A DNA stretch of 41,860 bases from Planctomycetales bacterium (GTDB lineage: Bacteria; Planctomycetota; JAKEIC01), in the NCBI GenBank assembly GCA_022614695.1, contig JAKEIC010000361.1:1-41860 (forward strand), read 5' to 3'. Below are positions 33,520-41,860 of this stretch, piece after piece. Numbering within the stretch: the first letter of the stretch is position 1; the number at the start of each line of letters is the position of its first letter. The translations under genes and the position numbers were made by a program. The notes under the pieces are model-generated. The model saw only the letters and a program-made list of their open reading frames with translations. It was not told the DNA's origin and did no database searches.

Positions 33520-34599
33520 ATGGCTCGCCTGTGGATCGCTGTTGCAGCGGTCAGCACCATGATCGGGAGCGCGGGCGCTGAGGGCGCGCAGCAAGACAAG
33601 AAGAAGCCGGGGCTTCTCGAGCGGCTCGGGAATGCGGTGGCCGACAAGGCGGCCGACGCCGCCGACAAGATTGCCGAGAAGACTCTTCGGTCCATGGGCG
33701 AGGATCCGAACTCCCCCCAAGGGCAGAGCATTCGTCGGCTCGCCCGCGTCGTCTACGACCCGCGTGTCAGTCAGGCCGACTTCGATGCCGCCATAGATCA
33801 CGTCGCAAGGAGCGCTCTGACCACTGCGGAGCTCGAGGCCGCCAACTCCTCTTCCCCCGAGGACGCTCGGCGCATCTTCGATGCTGCTCGGCATCGCTGC
33901 GGATGTACGACTTGCCGGTCGCTCGATGCGGGCCCGTCCACCTCGATCTCCTACGCCGGATGTTCGACTTGCGGGGGAGCCGGGAAGATCCCGTGCTCGA
34001 GCTGCCAGGGCTACGCCGGTCGGAAGTGGGTTGTCTGCGGTTTCTGCCAGGGGGAGAAGACGGTCTGGACGGATGACGGTGCTGACAGAGCGGGCCCCTA
34101 CCGTGGAGCGTGCCCGACGTGTCGAGGCGAGGGCGGCAGGATAAGCGACATGACCTGCGGAGCATGTGGTCGCTCCGGTACCGTGACTTGCTACGCCTGC
34201 GACGGGACTGGAAGCCAGGCGCTCGCCGAGCAACGGCGCCGCGACGCGGAGGCAGCCGCTCGGCTGGCGGAACTGCGTCGTCAGGAGGAAGCGCGTCGCG
34301 CCGCCGAGGAGGAGCGGAAGCGGAGGCAGGAGGAGGTCCGTCGCCGCCGTGAGATGTTCGAGAACGGGTACCTCGGGACAGTGCTTGTGGTGTGTCCGCG
34401 TTGGAGGTTCGTCTCTGTGAAGCTCGAACAGGCTGCGGAGCGGCGTCCGGTCCGCACCGGGGACCAGGTCGTGCTGAGGTCCGGCGAGCAGTCGTTGACG
34501 CTGGTCGTTTCGGAGATCTACCCCGAAAGGATCGTCTGCCGCGGCTACGACTCAGGCCGGGGACGCGTGGACGGGAGAGCTCAGGCATGGCTCCGATAA
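33520..34599 (+). CDS. Exported protein with RCGCxxC motif, DnaJ-type zinc-finger region and coiled coil
   Basis: Signal MARLWIAVAAVSTMIGSAGAEGAQ; HRCGCTTCRSL; CSTCGGAGKIPCSSCQGYAGRKWVVCGFCQGEKT...CPTCRGEGG...CGACGRSGTVTCYACDGTG; RRQEEARRAAEEERKRRQEEVRRRR; SD aaggagg. Confidence 0.8.
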   Translation: MARLWIAVAAVSTMIGSAGAEGAQQDKKKPGLLERLGNAVADKAADAADKIAEKTLRSMGEDPNSPQGQSIRRLARVVYDPRVSQADFDAAIDHVARSALTTAELEAANSSSPEDARRIFDAARHRCGCTTCRSLDAGPSTSISYAGCSTCGGAGKIPCSSCQGYAGRKWVVCGFCQGEKTVWTDDGADRAGPYRGACPTCRGEGGRISDMTCGACGRSGTVTCYACDGTGSQALAEQRRRDAEAAARLAELRRQEEARRAAEEERKRRQEEVRRRREMFENGYLGTVLVVCPRWRFVSVKLEQAAERRPVRTGDQVVLRSGEQSLTLVVSEIYPERIVCRGYDSGRGRVDGRAQAWLR

Positions 34600-35093
34600 T
34601 GCTCATACGTCGGCGCATGGGCGTTCGGCTCACCCTGGGCGGGCTGGGGCACGGGTTGCTCGCGATCGCCATGACCGCGTGTGCCGGGCCTGGGTTCCAC
34701 GTATCGACTGGGTTCAGGGCCGAGACGCTCGTGGCTCAAGACATTCTCGCAGACGATGCCAGGGCAGCCCTGGCTTCGCTCTCGCGGCAGACCGTGAGAG
34801 ACTACGACCACGAGGGTGCCCGGAACTTCCTGGGGTTCATCCTGAATCGAGAGGGACTCGAGTACTCGTGGTCCGTGGCAGGCAAGAAGGAAACCAGACG
34901 TCTCAAGTTCTCTGACGTCGCCCAAGTATTCGTCCACCACCGCTCGAATCGGCCGCCTGAGCGGCCCAGCACCGACCGTTATGCCGTCATCGCTCGCCTG
35001 AAGGACGCGTCCGAGCACACGTACGCCGTGTTCGCAACGCCAGAACCCGCAGAGGTCGCGGCGGAGGCAACCTTGGGACTGTCCCTTAGATGA
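34587..35093 (+). CDS. Lipoprotein-like hypothetical protein
   Basis: LLAIAMTACAGPGFHVSTGF lipobox-like; start could also be ATG 34599 (TAATG overlap). Confidence 0.6.
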   Translation: MAPIMLIRRRMGVRLTLGGLGHGLLAIAMTACAGPGFHVSTGFRAETLVAQDILADDARAALASLSRQTVRDYDHEGARNFLGFILNREGLEYSWSVAGKKETRRLKFSDVAQVFVHHRSNRPPERPSTDRYAVIARLKDASEHTYAVFATPEPAEVAAEATLGLSLR

Positions 35094-35509
35094 ACGGCGA
35101 GGCAATCTTCCGGGGCAGGTGCTCGACACCCGCGCGCGCCCCGGCTACCGCTGCTGCCCGAGGCGGTTGGGGAAGTCGGTGGTGGTCGTGGCCGCTGGCA
35201 GCATGCATTGCGTGCGGTTGCGTTTCCCGACCGCAATATGACTCGAGGTGGGGCGATCTCGCCACGGAACGTGGCGAGAACCGGCTACTCTACGCCGAGA
35301 GGGCAGCCGGTCGTGCGAAGCGCGAGCAGGACTTCTGGACCGGGGTGACAGTGGTGAGTGTGGTCTCGTGCTTGATTGGACTCGTTGGGTACATGTCGGA
35401 CGAGGAGGAGTTCAGCAAGGGCTGGGGTTCCGCCTTTCTCATCCCAGCGTTCGGGGGCCTCGCCGGCTCGCTCGCCTGCGGGACCTCGCCGATGGCGCAG
35501 GGAGAGTGA
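35090..35509 (+). CDS. Small membrane protein of unknown function
   Basis: SWPLAACIACGCVSRPQY; TM VVSVVSCLIGLVGYMS and SAFLIPAFGGLAGSLACG; ATGA overlap with upstream ORF. Confidence 0.5.
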   Translation: MNGEAIFRGRCSTPARAPATAAARGGWGSRWWSWPLAACIACGCVSRPQYDSRWGDLATERGENRLLYAERAAGRAKREQDFWTGVTVVSVVSCLIGLVGYMSDEEEFSKGWGSAFLIPAFGGLAGSLACGTSPMAQGE

Positions 35510-35867
35510 AGCACGAGTGGCGAGCGGTTGCGCGAGAGCTGTCAGATTTCATGACTCGCGGGAGGGAGTCGCGTACGGGGGGCACCCCCGGCGCGACCCG
35601 ATAATGATGCTCGTTATTCTGAGTGTTCCTCATGGGACCCACGTGGGGAGGTCGAAGGTTGAGCCGTGGGCGGGGCCCGTGGACCCGTGCGGAGTTTCGT
35701 TCCGGCCACGCGGTGAACGCCGACGTGCTGGCGTGCCTCCTGGGTGGGAGGGCCGTTCAGGCGCGATGCAGCCAGGACCCGCTGCGCAACCCGCCTCCGT
35801 GCCGGCCACGAGACGGGCTCGGAACACGACTCCCGAGTGTGGCACTCCCAAGTCAGAGGAGGGTGAC

Positions 35868-36359
35868 ATGAAGCTCGGATTCTCGCTGGCGCTTCCACTG
35901 ATCGCGGCCCTGGCAACTGGGTGCTCTTCGGCAATCTACCTCATGCCCGAGCGGATCAGGTACGACGCCTCTGTAAAGGATGTGTATAGGGCCATGAAGG
36001 ACATCTCGTCCGAGTTGCAGCCGCCCTGGGAGGTCGTCAATGCCGGCGAAGGCGTCGTCCGGTTTGAGCGCGATGATCCGGGCGGCGTTGAGCACCGCGT
36101 CATGGTGAAGCCCCACGGCGACGGGGGGGACGCAACCACTACTTGGGAGTTCTGCGCCATTACGCTCGGCAAGCCCGGACAGAAGGGGATGCTCGAGCAG
36201 ATCGCAAGAGAGGACTGCACCCTCGTATCGACACGACTCGCGGATAAACTGCGAGGGCGCTCGCCGCCCGAAGGAGGGCGCCCGTTCTGCGGCTCGTGCG
36301 GCTGTCGGATGGCGCCTGACACGCGATTCTGTCAGTCGTGCGGTGCCAAGCGGCAGTAG
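35868..36359 (+). CDS. Lipoprotein with C-terminal zinc ribbon
   Basis: MKLGFSLALPLIAALATGCSSAIY lipobox; C-term PFCGSCGCRMAPDTRFCQSCGAKRQ; SD aggagggtgac. Confidence 0.8.
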   Translation: MKLGFSLALPLIAALATGCSSAIYLMPERIRYDASVKDVYRAMKDISSELQPPWEVVNAGEGVVRFERDDPGGVEHRVMVKPHGDGGDATTTWEFCAITLGKPGQKGMLEQIAREDCTLVSTRLADKLRGRSPPEGGRPFCGSCGCRMAPDTRFCQSCGAKRQ

Positions 36360-36483
36360 TGTCCCGGGGGTGGCGGCGGGAGTCTTCAGAGAGCCAGAGG
36401 GCGCTGGCAGCACTGCGGGGGAAGGAGCGGTCTGGGACGGCCTGGTATGATTGACTTGTCCGGGAGTGCGAGATCCAAGCCCC

Positions 36484-37143
36484 GTGCGCTTCCTCATCAC
36501 CGGCGGCCCGACTCGCGAGCACTGGGACGCCATCCGGTATCTCTCGAACGCGTCCTCCGGGAAGATGGCGGTCGCGGTGGCCGAGGCGGCTCGGGACCGG
36601 AAGCACGCGGTCACGCTCGTGCTCGGGCCGGTCGAGGTCACGGCGCCCCCGGGGGTCGAGGTCGTGCGCGTCACCTCGGCGCAGGAGATGCACGATGCCG
36701 TCCTCCCGCGGGTCGCCTCGTGCGACGTCTTCGTCGCGGCAGCCGCAGTCGCCGACTACCGGCCGGCGACTCGCGTCGCCGGAAAGCTCCGCCGGCAGTC
36801 CAAGCCGACGTCTCTCGACCTCGTCCCCACCGTGGACTTGCTCGGGGCCGCTGCGGAGGCGGCGGCGCGCCTCGGCCCGCGCCGCCCCGTCCTCGTGGGG
36901 TTCGCCCTCGAGCCGGGGGGAGACCTGAAGACCGGCGCGCTGGAGAAGATGAAGCGCAAGGGCCTCGACCTCGTCGCGGCCGACGGGCCCGCCGCCATCG
37001 GCGGAGACCGGGCGACCGTGGAACTGTACGGGCCCGAAGGGCTCGTGGAGAGGTGGGCGGAGAAGCCCAAAGCGGAGATAGCGAAGGCGCTGGTGACGCG
37101 GATCGAGGAGCGCGCAGCGCGGCCGGACCGCCAACGAGGTTGA
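36484..37143 (+). CDS. coaB: Phosphopantothenate-cysteine ligase domain only (CoaB)
   Basis: VRFLITGGPTREHWDAIRYLSNASSGKMAVAVAEAARDRKHAVTLVLGPV...DVFVAAAAVADYRPA...PVLVGFALEPG; GTG start (ORF also open to TTG 36451). Confidence 0.92.
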   Translation: MRFLITGGPTREHWDAIRYLSNASSGKMAVAVAEAARDRKHAVTLVLGPVEVTAPPGVEVVRVTSAQEMHDAVLPRVASCDVFVAAAAVADYRPATRVAGKLRRQSKPTSLDLVPTVDLLGAAAEAAARLGPRRPVLVGFALEPGGDLKTGALEKMKRKGLDLVAADGPAAIGGDRATVELYGPEGLVERWAEKPKAEIAKALVTRIEERAARPDRQRG

Positions 37144-37321
37144 CGGCCGCGACCACGATTGGACCAGGAGCCCAGCCGCCCGCGGCCTCTCCCGAGTTCA
37201 GGGATGTCCTAACCCTCTGGGCGGCCTCGGCTAGTGGAATGCCGCTCGAGGCATCCGGGGCACGCAGGTTGCGGCTGTCTTCGGTTTCGCCGGATCCCGC
37301 CCGGCCCGAAGGGACAGCCCC

Positions 37322-40300
37322 ATGACGCTCCGGATCGTCCCCCTCCTCGTTCTCTCTTCGGCCCTCGCCCTCGCGGCGGGGGCCGGCTGCTCCAAGGAGA
37401 AGTCCTCCGGCTCCGCGGCGCCCGCGCCCGCCCCGCCTCCTCCCACTCCGGTAGCGATCACGTCTCTCGCGCCGGTCTCGGGACCGACCACGGGAGGGAC
37501 CGCCATCACGATCACGGGGACGGGCTTCCAGACCGGAGCGGCCGTGACCGTCGGCGGATCGGCGGCGACGACCGTCGTGGTGGTCTCCGCTACCACGATC
37601 ACCTGCGTGACGCCGGCCGGCGCCGCCGGACCCGCGAACGTCGTCGTCACGAACCCCGACACCACGACGGCCACGGCCACGAACGCCTTCACCTACACGT
37701 CGGGTCCGGCCCCGGCGCCGACGGTCGCCACGCTGAACCCGACATTCGGCCCGACGTCCGGCGGGACGACGGTGACCGTCACGGGCACCGGGTTCCAGAC
37801 GGGAGCCACCGTCACGGTCGGCGGGACCGCCGCCACGACGGTCACCGTGCTCACCGCGGGGACCCTCACGTTCGTCACCCCCGCGGGGACGGCCGGGCCG
37901 GCGACCGTCGTCGTCACGAACCCGGGCCCGTCCTCGGTCACGGTGACGAATGGCTTCACCTACGGCTCCCCGGCACCGACCGTCACCGCGATCTCCCCGA
38001 CCTCGGGCCCCGTCGCGGGCGGGACCACGGTCACGATCACAGGGAGCGGGTTCCAGAAGAGCGGCGCCTCCCAGGCGACCGTGATGATCGGGACGGCCGC
38101 CGCCACCGGGGTCCAGGTCCCGAACGGCGGGACGATCGTCTGCACCACCGGCGCGAGCGGGCTCGTCGGCCCGCAGAACGTCGTCGTGACGAACCCGGAC
38201 ACGCAGACGGGGACCCTCTCGAACGGGTACACGTACGTCGGGCCGACGCCCACGATCTCCGCCGTCTCCCCGACCTCCGGGACGCAGTCCGGCGGGACGA
38301 CGGTGACGATCACGGGGACGAACTTCTTCCCGGGGGCCACCGTGACGATCGGCGGCACGGCGGCCACGGTGACCTCTGTCACCGCGACGACGATCGTCTT
38401 GACGACCGGCGCCGGGGCGATGGGCCCCGCGAACGTCGTCGTCACGAACCTGGACGGTAACTCGGCGACGGCGACAGGAGGGTTCACCTACCTCGGGCCG
38501 CCTCCGACGCTCTCGACGGTGTCCCCGGGCGTCGGGCCAACCACAGGTGGGACATTCGTCACGCTCACGGGGACCAACTTCGCGGCCGGCGCCACCGCCA
38601 CCGTCGGGGGCACCCTGGCGACGACGGTCACGGTCGTGAACACGACCACGATCACCTGCACGACGCCCTCGGGCGCGATGGGCCCGGCGTCGGTCGTCGT
38701 GACGAACGTGGACGGTCAGTCGGCGACCCTCGCCAGCGGATTCGTGTTCCAGGGTCCTGCGCCGACCCTCACCTCCGTCACCCCGAGCACGGGCCCCACA
38801 TCGGGCGGAACCCTCGTCACCCTCGCCGGGACGAACTTCGCCGCCGGCGCGACCGTCCTGTTCGGGACCGCCTCGGCGACGTCGGTCATGGTCGTGAGCA
38901 CGACCACCATCACGTGCGTGACGCCCACCGGCTCGGCCGGCGCCGTGAGCGTCACCGTGACGAACGTGGACCTGCAGTCGGCGACGGTTCCCTCCGGCTA
39001 CACCTACACGGTCCCCGCCGACTCGACTCCCCCGACGTTTTCGGGCGTCGCGTCCGCCACGGCAATCTCCCCCTTCGCCGTGGAACTCCGCTGGACCGCC
39101 GCCACCGACAACGTGAGCGCCTCGGCGAACATCCGCTACCGGGTCTATGTCGCGACGACGGCCGGCGGGGAGAACTTCAGCGCCCCGACCCTCACGACCG
39201 ACCCCGGGGTCACCTCGGTCGTCGTCGGGGGGCTCAACCCCGGCACCCTCTACTACTTCGTCGTGCGCGCCGTGGACGAGGCCGGCAACGAGGAGACGAA
39301 CACGGTCGAGGTGAACGCGACGACGCCCACGGCGCGCGCGGCCGGCTGGAACGCGGCGGGTCCGCTCGGGACGGCCCGGCAGAACGGTTCGCTCACGCTC
39401 CTCGCGGACGGCCGGCTCCTGGCGGCCGGGGGGATCGGCGGGACGCCCCTCGCCACGGCGGAGATCTACGACCCGGCGACCCGGACCTGGACCGCCACGG
39501 GCTCTCTCACCGCCGCGCGCTACCAGCACACGGCGACTCTGCTCCCGACCGGGCGAGTGCTCGCGGCGGGCGGCCGGAACGCCGGCGGCGCCGTGGTGAC
39601 CACGGCGGAGCTCTACGACCCCGTCGCGGGCACGTGGTCCACCACAGGCTCGATGGCGACCGCGCGCACGCTCCACGGGGCAAACCTGCTCGGGTCGGGA
39701 CTCGTGCTCGCGTCGGGGGGGTTCAACGGCACGACCGTCGCGGCGGCGGCCGAGCTCTACGATCCGACCACGGGGACTTGGACCGCCACCGGCTCGCTCG
39801 CGACGGCCCGGTACTGGCAGACGGCGACTCTGCTCCCCGCGGGGCGCGTCCTCTGCGCCGGGGGCTTCGGCGGGACGGTCCTCACGAGCTGCGAGATCTA
39901 CGACCCGTCCACGGGGACGTGGACCGGCACCGGGGCGCTCACGGGTCAGCGCTACTACCACACGGCGACGCTCCTCGCGCCCGGCCGGGTGCTCGCGTAC
40001 GGCGGCCACAACGGCTCGTTCTCGATCGCGACGGCGGAGCTCTACGACCCCGCGACCGGCACGTGGACGGCCACGGGCGGGACGACGGCGGCGCGGCGGA
40101 ACCACGCGGCCCTCCTCCTCCCGACCGGCCGGGTGCTCGTCGCCGGCGGGTTCAACACGACTTCCCTCTCCACGGCCGAGCTCTACGACCCCCCGACCGC
40201 CACCTGGATCGCGACGGCGTCCCTCGGAGCGGCCCGAGACCTCCCGAGCGCGGCTCTGCTCCCGGACGGGTCGGTCCTGGTCACCGGCGGCCAGAATGCG

Positions 40301-41743
40301 GGCGGGACCCTCGGCACCAGCGAGACCTACGACTACGACTCGGGCGCCTGGCACGCGCGCGGCTCGCTCACGACGGCCCGGATGGACCTCCCGACGACTC
40401 TCCTCCCCGACGGGCGCGTGCTCGCGGCCGGCGGCTGGTCCGGGACCGGGAGCACCTATCTCGCGAGCTGCGAGGTCTGGAGCCCCGCGACGGGCACGTG
40501 GACCGCGACGGGGTCCCTCGCGACGGCCCGCGGCCACACGAGCGGGTCGCTCCTCGCGAACGGCCGGTTTCTGATCTCGGGCGGCTCGACCACCGGGAAC
40601 ACGGTCCTGAACTCGGCCGAGAGCTACGACCCGACGACCGGCACGTGGTCGAGCGCAGGCTCGTTCACGACGGCGCGCGAGTTCCACGGCTCGACGCTCC
40701 TCCCGGACGGGAGGGTGCTCGTGGCGGGCGGCACGAACGGCGCCGGCGGTGCGCTCACGAGCTGCCAGCTCTACGATCCGACGACGGGCACCTGGGCGGC
40801 CACCGGCTCCCTCGCCACCGCGCGCTTCTACCAGACGGCGACCGTCCTCCGTACCGGCGTGGTCCTTGCGGCGGGCGGCTACAACGGCCTCGCCGCCCTC
40901 GGGAGCTGCGAACTCTACAACCCGGCGACGGGGACCTGGGCCGCGACGGGCGCCCTCGGGACCGCCCGCGGGCTCCACAGTGCCACTCTCCTACGGACCG
41001 GCCGCGTCCTGGTCGCGGGCGGGTTCACGACGGCCGCGACGGCCACCTGCGAGGTCTTCGACCCGGCGACCGGGACTTGGACAACGACCGCGGCCCTCTC
41101 CGCGGCGCGGACGAGCCACTCCGCGACCCTCCTCCTCTCGGGGAACGTCCTCGTGGCGGGCGGGGACTCGGGGACCTCCGCGCTCACGGGAGTCGAGATC
41201 TACGAGCCGGGCCGCGGGACGTGGCGGGGCGGGCCCGCACTACCGGCCGCGCGCGCCGAGCACTCGGCGACTCTCCTCCTCTCGGGTCAGGTTCTCGTCA
41301 CCGAGGGCTGGAACCTGACGAACCCGGTGACGAGCACCGTCCTCTTCGACGAGGGGCGCGGCTTCTCCTCGCCCTGGCAGCCGCGCGTGGACTCGGTCGC
41401 CGGCTCCTCGGCGTTCCCTGTGACGCTCGCGTATGCGACCGCGACGGCGGTCGCCGGGGTCCGGCTGCGCGGGATCTCCGAGGGCTCGAGCGGCTCCTGG
41501 TCCATCCAGGCCTCCGCCACCGACGTCCCCCTCGTGACCCTCACCGGCCCGATCGGCGGGAACCTCGGCTCCTACGAGCACGGCGCCGGCCGGGTGACGG
41601 CCCTCCCCGCGACGGCCTTCGCGAGCGGGACCGCGCTCACGTTCACGACCCCGGCCTCGGGCGCGATCCCGAAGGGCTACTACCTCCTGCGGGTGACCAC
41701 GAACGGCATCCCCTCGGAGGCGCGCATCGTGAGATTCCCGTAG
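37322..41743 (+). CDS. Large surface lipoprotein: six IPT/TIG domains, one FN3-like domain, 14 Kelch-like repeats
   Basis: Lipobox ALALAAGAGCSKE; six copies of xxPTSGPTSGGTTVTITGTGF...VVVTN...FTY; DSTPPTFSGVASATAISPFAVELRWTAATDN (FN3); 14 copies of LLPTGRVLAAGG / AELYDPATGTWTATGSLATAR. Confidence 0.93.
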   Translation: MTLRIVPLLVLSSALALAAGAGCSKEKSSGSAAPAPAPPPPTPVAITSLAPVSGPTTGGTAITITGTGFQTGAAVTVGGSAATTVVVVSATTITCVTPAGAAGPANVVVTNPDTTTATATNAFTYTSGPAPAPTVATLNPTFGPTSGGTTVTVTGTGFQTGATVTVGGTAATTVTVLTAGTLTFVTPAGTAGPATVVVTNPGPSSVTVTNGFTYGSPAPTVTAISPTSGPVAGGTTVTITGSGFQKSGASQATVMIGTAAATGVQVPNGGTIVCTTGASGLVGPQNVVVTNPDTQTGTLSNGYTYVGPTPTISAVSPTSGTQSGGTTVTITGTNFFPGATVTIGGTAATVTSVTATTIVLTTGAGAMGPANVVVTNLDGNSATATGGFTYLGPPPTLSTVSPGVGPTTGGTFVTLTGTNFAAGATATVGGTLATTVTVVNTTTITCTTPSGAMGPASVVVTNVDGQSATLASGFVFQGPAPTLTSVTPSTGPTSGGTLVTLAGTNFAAGATVLFGTASATSVMVVSTTTITCVTPTGSAGAVSVTVTNVDLQSATVPSGYTYTVPADSTPPTFSGVASATAISPFAVELRWTAATDNVSASANIRYRVYVATTAGGENFSAPTLTTDPGVTSVVVGGLNPGTLYYFVVRAVDEAGNEETNTVEVNATTPTARAAGWNAAGPLGTARQNGSLTLLADGRLLAAGGIGGTPLATAEIYDPATRTWTATGSLTAARYQHTATLLPTGRVLAAGGRNAGGAVVTTAELYDPVAGTWSTTGSMATARTLHGANLLGSGLVLASGGFNGTTVAAAAELYDPTTGTWTATGSLATARYWQTATLLPAGRVLCAGGFGGTVLTSCEIYDPSTGTWTGTGALTGQRYYHTATLLAPGRVLAYGGHNGSFSIATAELYDPATGTWTATGGTTAARRNHAALLLPTGRVLVAGGFNTTSLSTAELYDPPTATWIATASLGAARDLPSAALLPDGSVLVTGGQNAGGTLGTSETYDYDSGAWHARGSLTTARMDLPTTLLPDGRVLAAGGWSGTGSTYLASCEVWSPATGTWTATGSLATARGHTSGSLLANGRFLISGGSTTGNTVLNSAESYDPTTGTWSSAGSFTTAREFHGSTLLPDGRVLVAGGTNGAGGALTSCQLYDPTTGTWAATGSLATARFYQTATVLRTGVVLAAGGYNGLAALGSCELYNPATGTWAATGALGTARGLHSATLLRTGRVLVAGGFTTAATATCEVFDPATGTWTTTAALSAARTSHSATLLLSGNVLVAGGDSGTSALTGVEIYEPGRGTWRGGPALPAARAEHSATLLLSGQVLVTEGWNLTNPVTSTVLFDEGRGFSSPWQPRVDSVAGSSAFPVTLAYATATAVAGVRLRGISEGSSGSWSIQASATDVPLVTLTGPIGGNLGSYEHGAGRVTALPATAFASGTALTFTTPASGAIPKGYYLLRVTTNGIPSEARIVRFP

Positions 41744-41784
41744 AGGTCCGGATACACCGAAGGTGGAGTGGTGCACTCTTTTCT

Positions 41785-41830
41785 TGGACACCCGTTTGGG
41801 AGATCCTCCGAGGGAGGAGAGAGGTGTCCA
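41785..41830. repeat. Inverted repeat in the 5' leader of the last ORF; possible IS-element left end
   Basis: TGGACACC (41785-41792) ... GGTGTCCA (41823-41830), with inner CCTCC-gag-GGAGG. Confidence 0.45.
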
Positions 41831-41860
41831 TGGTGAGCGAGAAGTCTTCTTCGGTCCCGC
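41830..41860 (+). CDS. Start of a truncated ORF (MVSEKSSSVP...), possibly a transposase
   Basis: ATG after SD-like gaggagagaggtg; only 10 codons visible, so identity is a guess from leader style. Confidence 0.25.
   Translation, partial: MVSEKSSSVP

Noticed and set aside
36451-36483. TTG 36451 as coaB start
   Set aside because: CoaB homology (VRFLITGGPT) begins at GTG 36484; the upstream residues MTCPGVRDPSP look non-homologous.
36671-40978. 1435-aa minus-strand ORF antisense to coaB and the Kelch/IPT gene
   Set aside because: Low-complexity Arg/Gly/Glu-rich translation with no domain signature. It is the expected high-GC antisense shadow of a repetitive coding gene.
1-41860. tRNA, rRNA or CRISPR loci anywhere in the window
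   Set aside because: No cloverleaf, rRNA-like or repeat-spacer sequence was recognised by eye. A tRNAscan/Infernal run would be needed to exclude small RNAs.

Overview
41.9-kb window of very GC-rich bacterial chromosome with dense, operon-like coding. The ECF sigma plus Ser/Thr kinase wiring suggests a planctomycete-like genome, but this is inference only. The left part is mostly housekeeping and regulation: a GGDEF 3' end, a SpoIIE-phosphatase/anti-sigma-kinase/STAS partner-switching module, transglutaminase-TPR, NAD-kinase-like + SPFH, a GT4 glycosyltransferase, an RQC-like protein, lptE-like/bamD-like/recO, purH, a methyltransferase, an M3-like peptidase, a kinase-TPR protein lacking its catalytic N-half, gmk and coaC. 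The middle holds a thioredoxin-like gene interrupted by one in-frame TGA exactly at the first Cys of a WCGPC motif and followed by a SECIS-like hairpin (candidate selenoprotein), a MazEF-type toxin-antitoxin pair, and ECF sigma/anti-sigma/receptor-kinase modules. From about 27.8 to 36.4 kb lies a compositionally different accessory block of exported proteins. Four of them combine an export signal with zinc-ribbon or DnaJ-type Cys motifs, and two share an uncharacterised N-terminal domain ending in RCGCxxC. coaB lies about 16 kb from coaC, beyond this block. The window ends with a 1473-aa IPT/TIG-FN3-Kelch surface lipoprotein and the start of a possible insertion sequence. Best candidates: the WUGPC selenoprotein, the exported zinc-ribbon locus, the headless kinase, and a recurrent near-leaderless promoter geometry including a symmetric recO/purH promoter.
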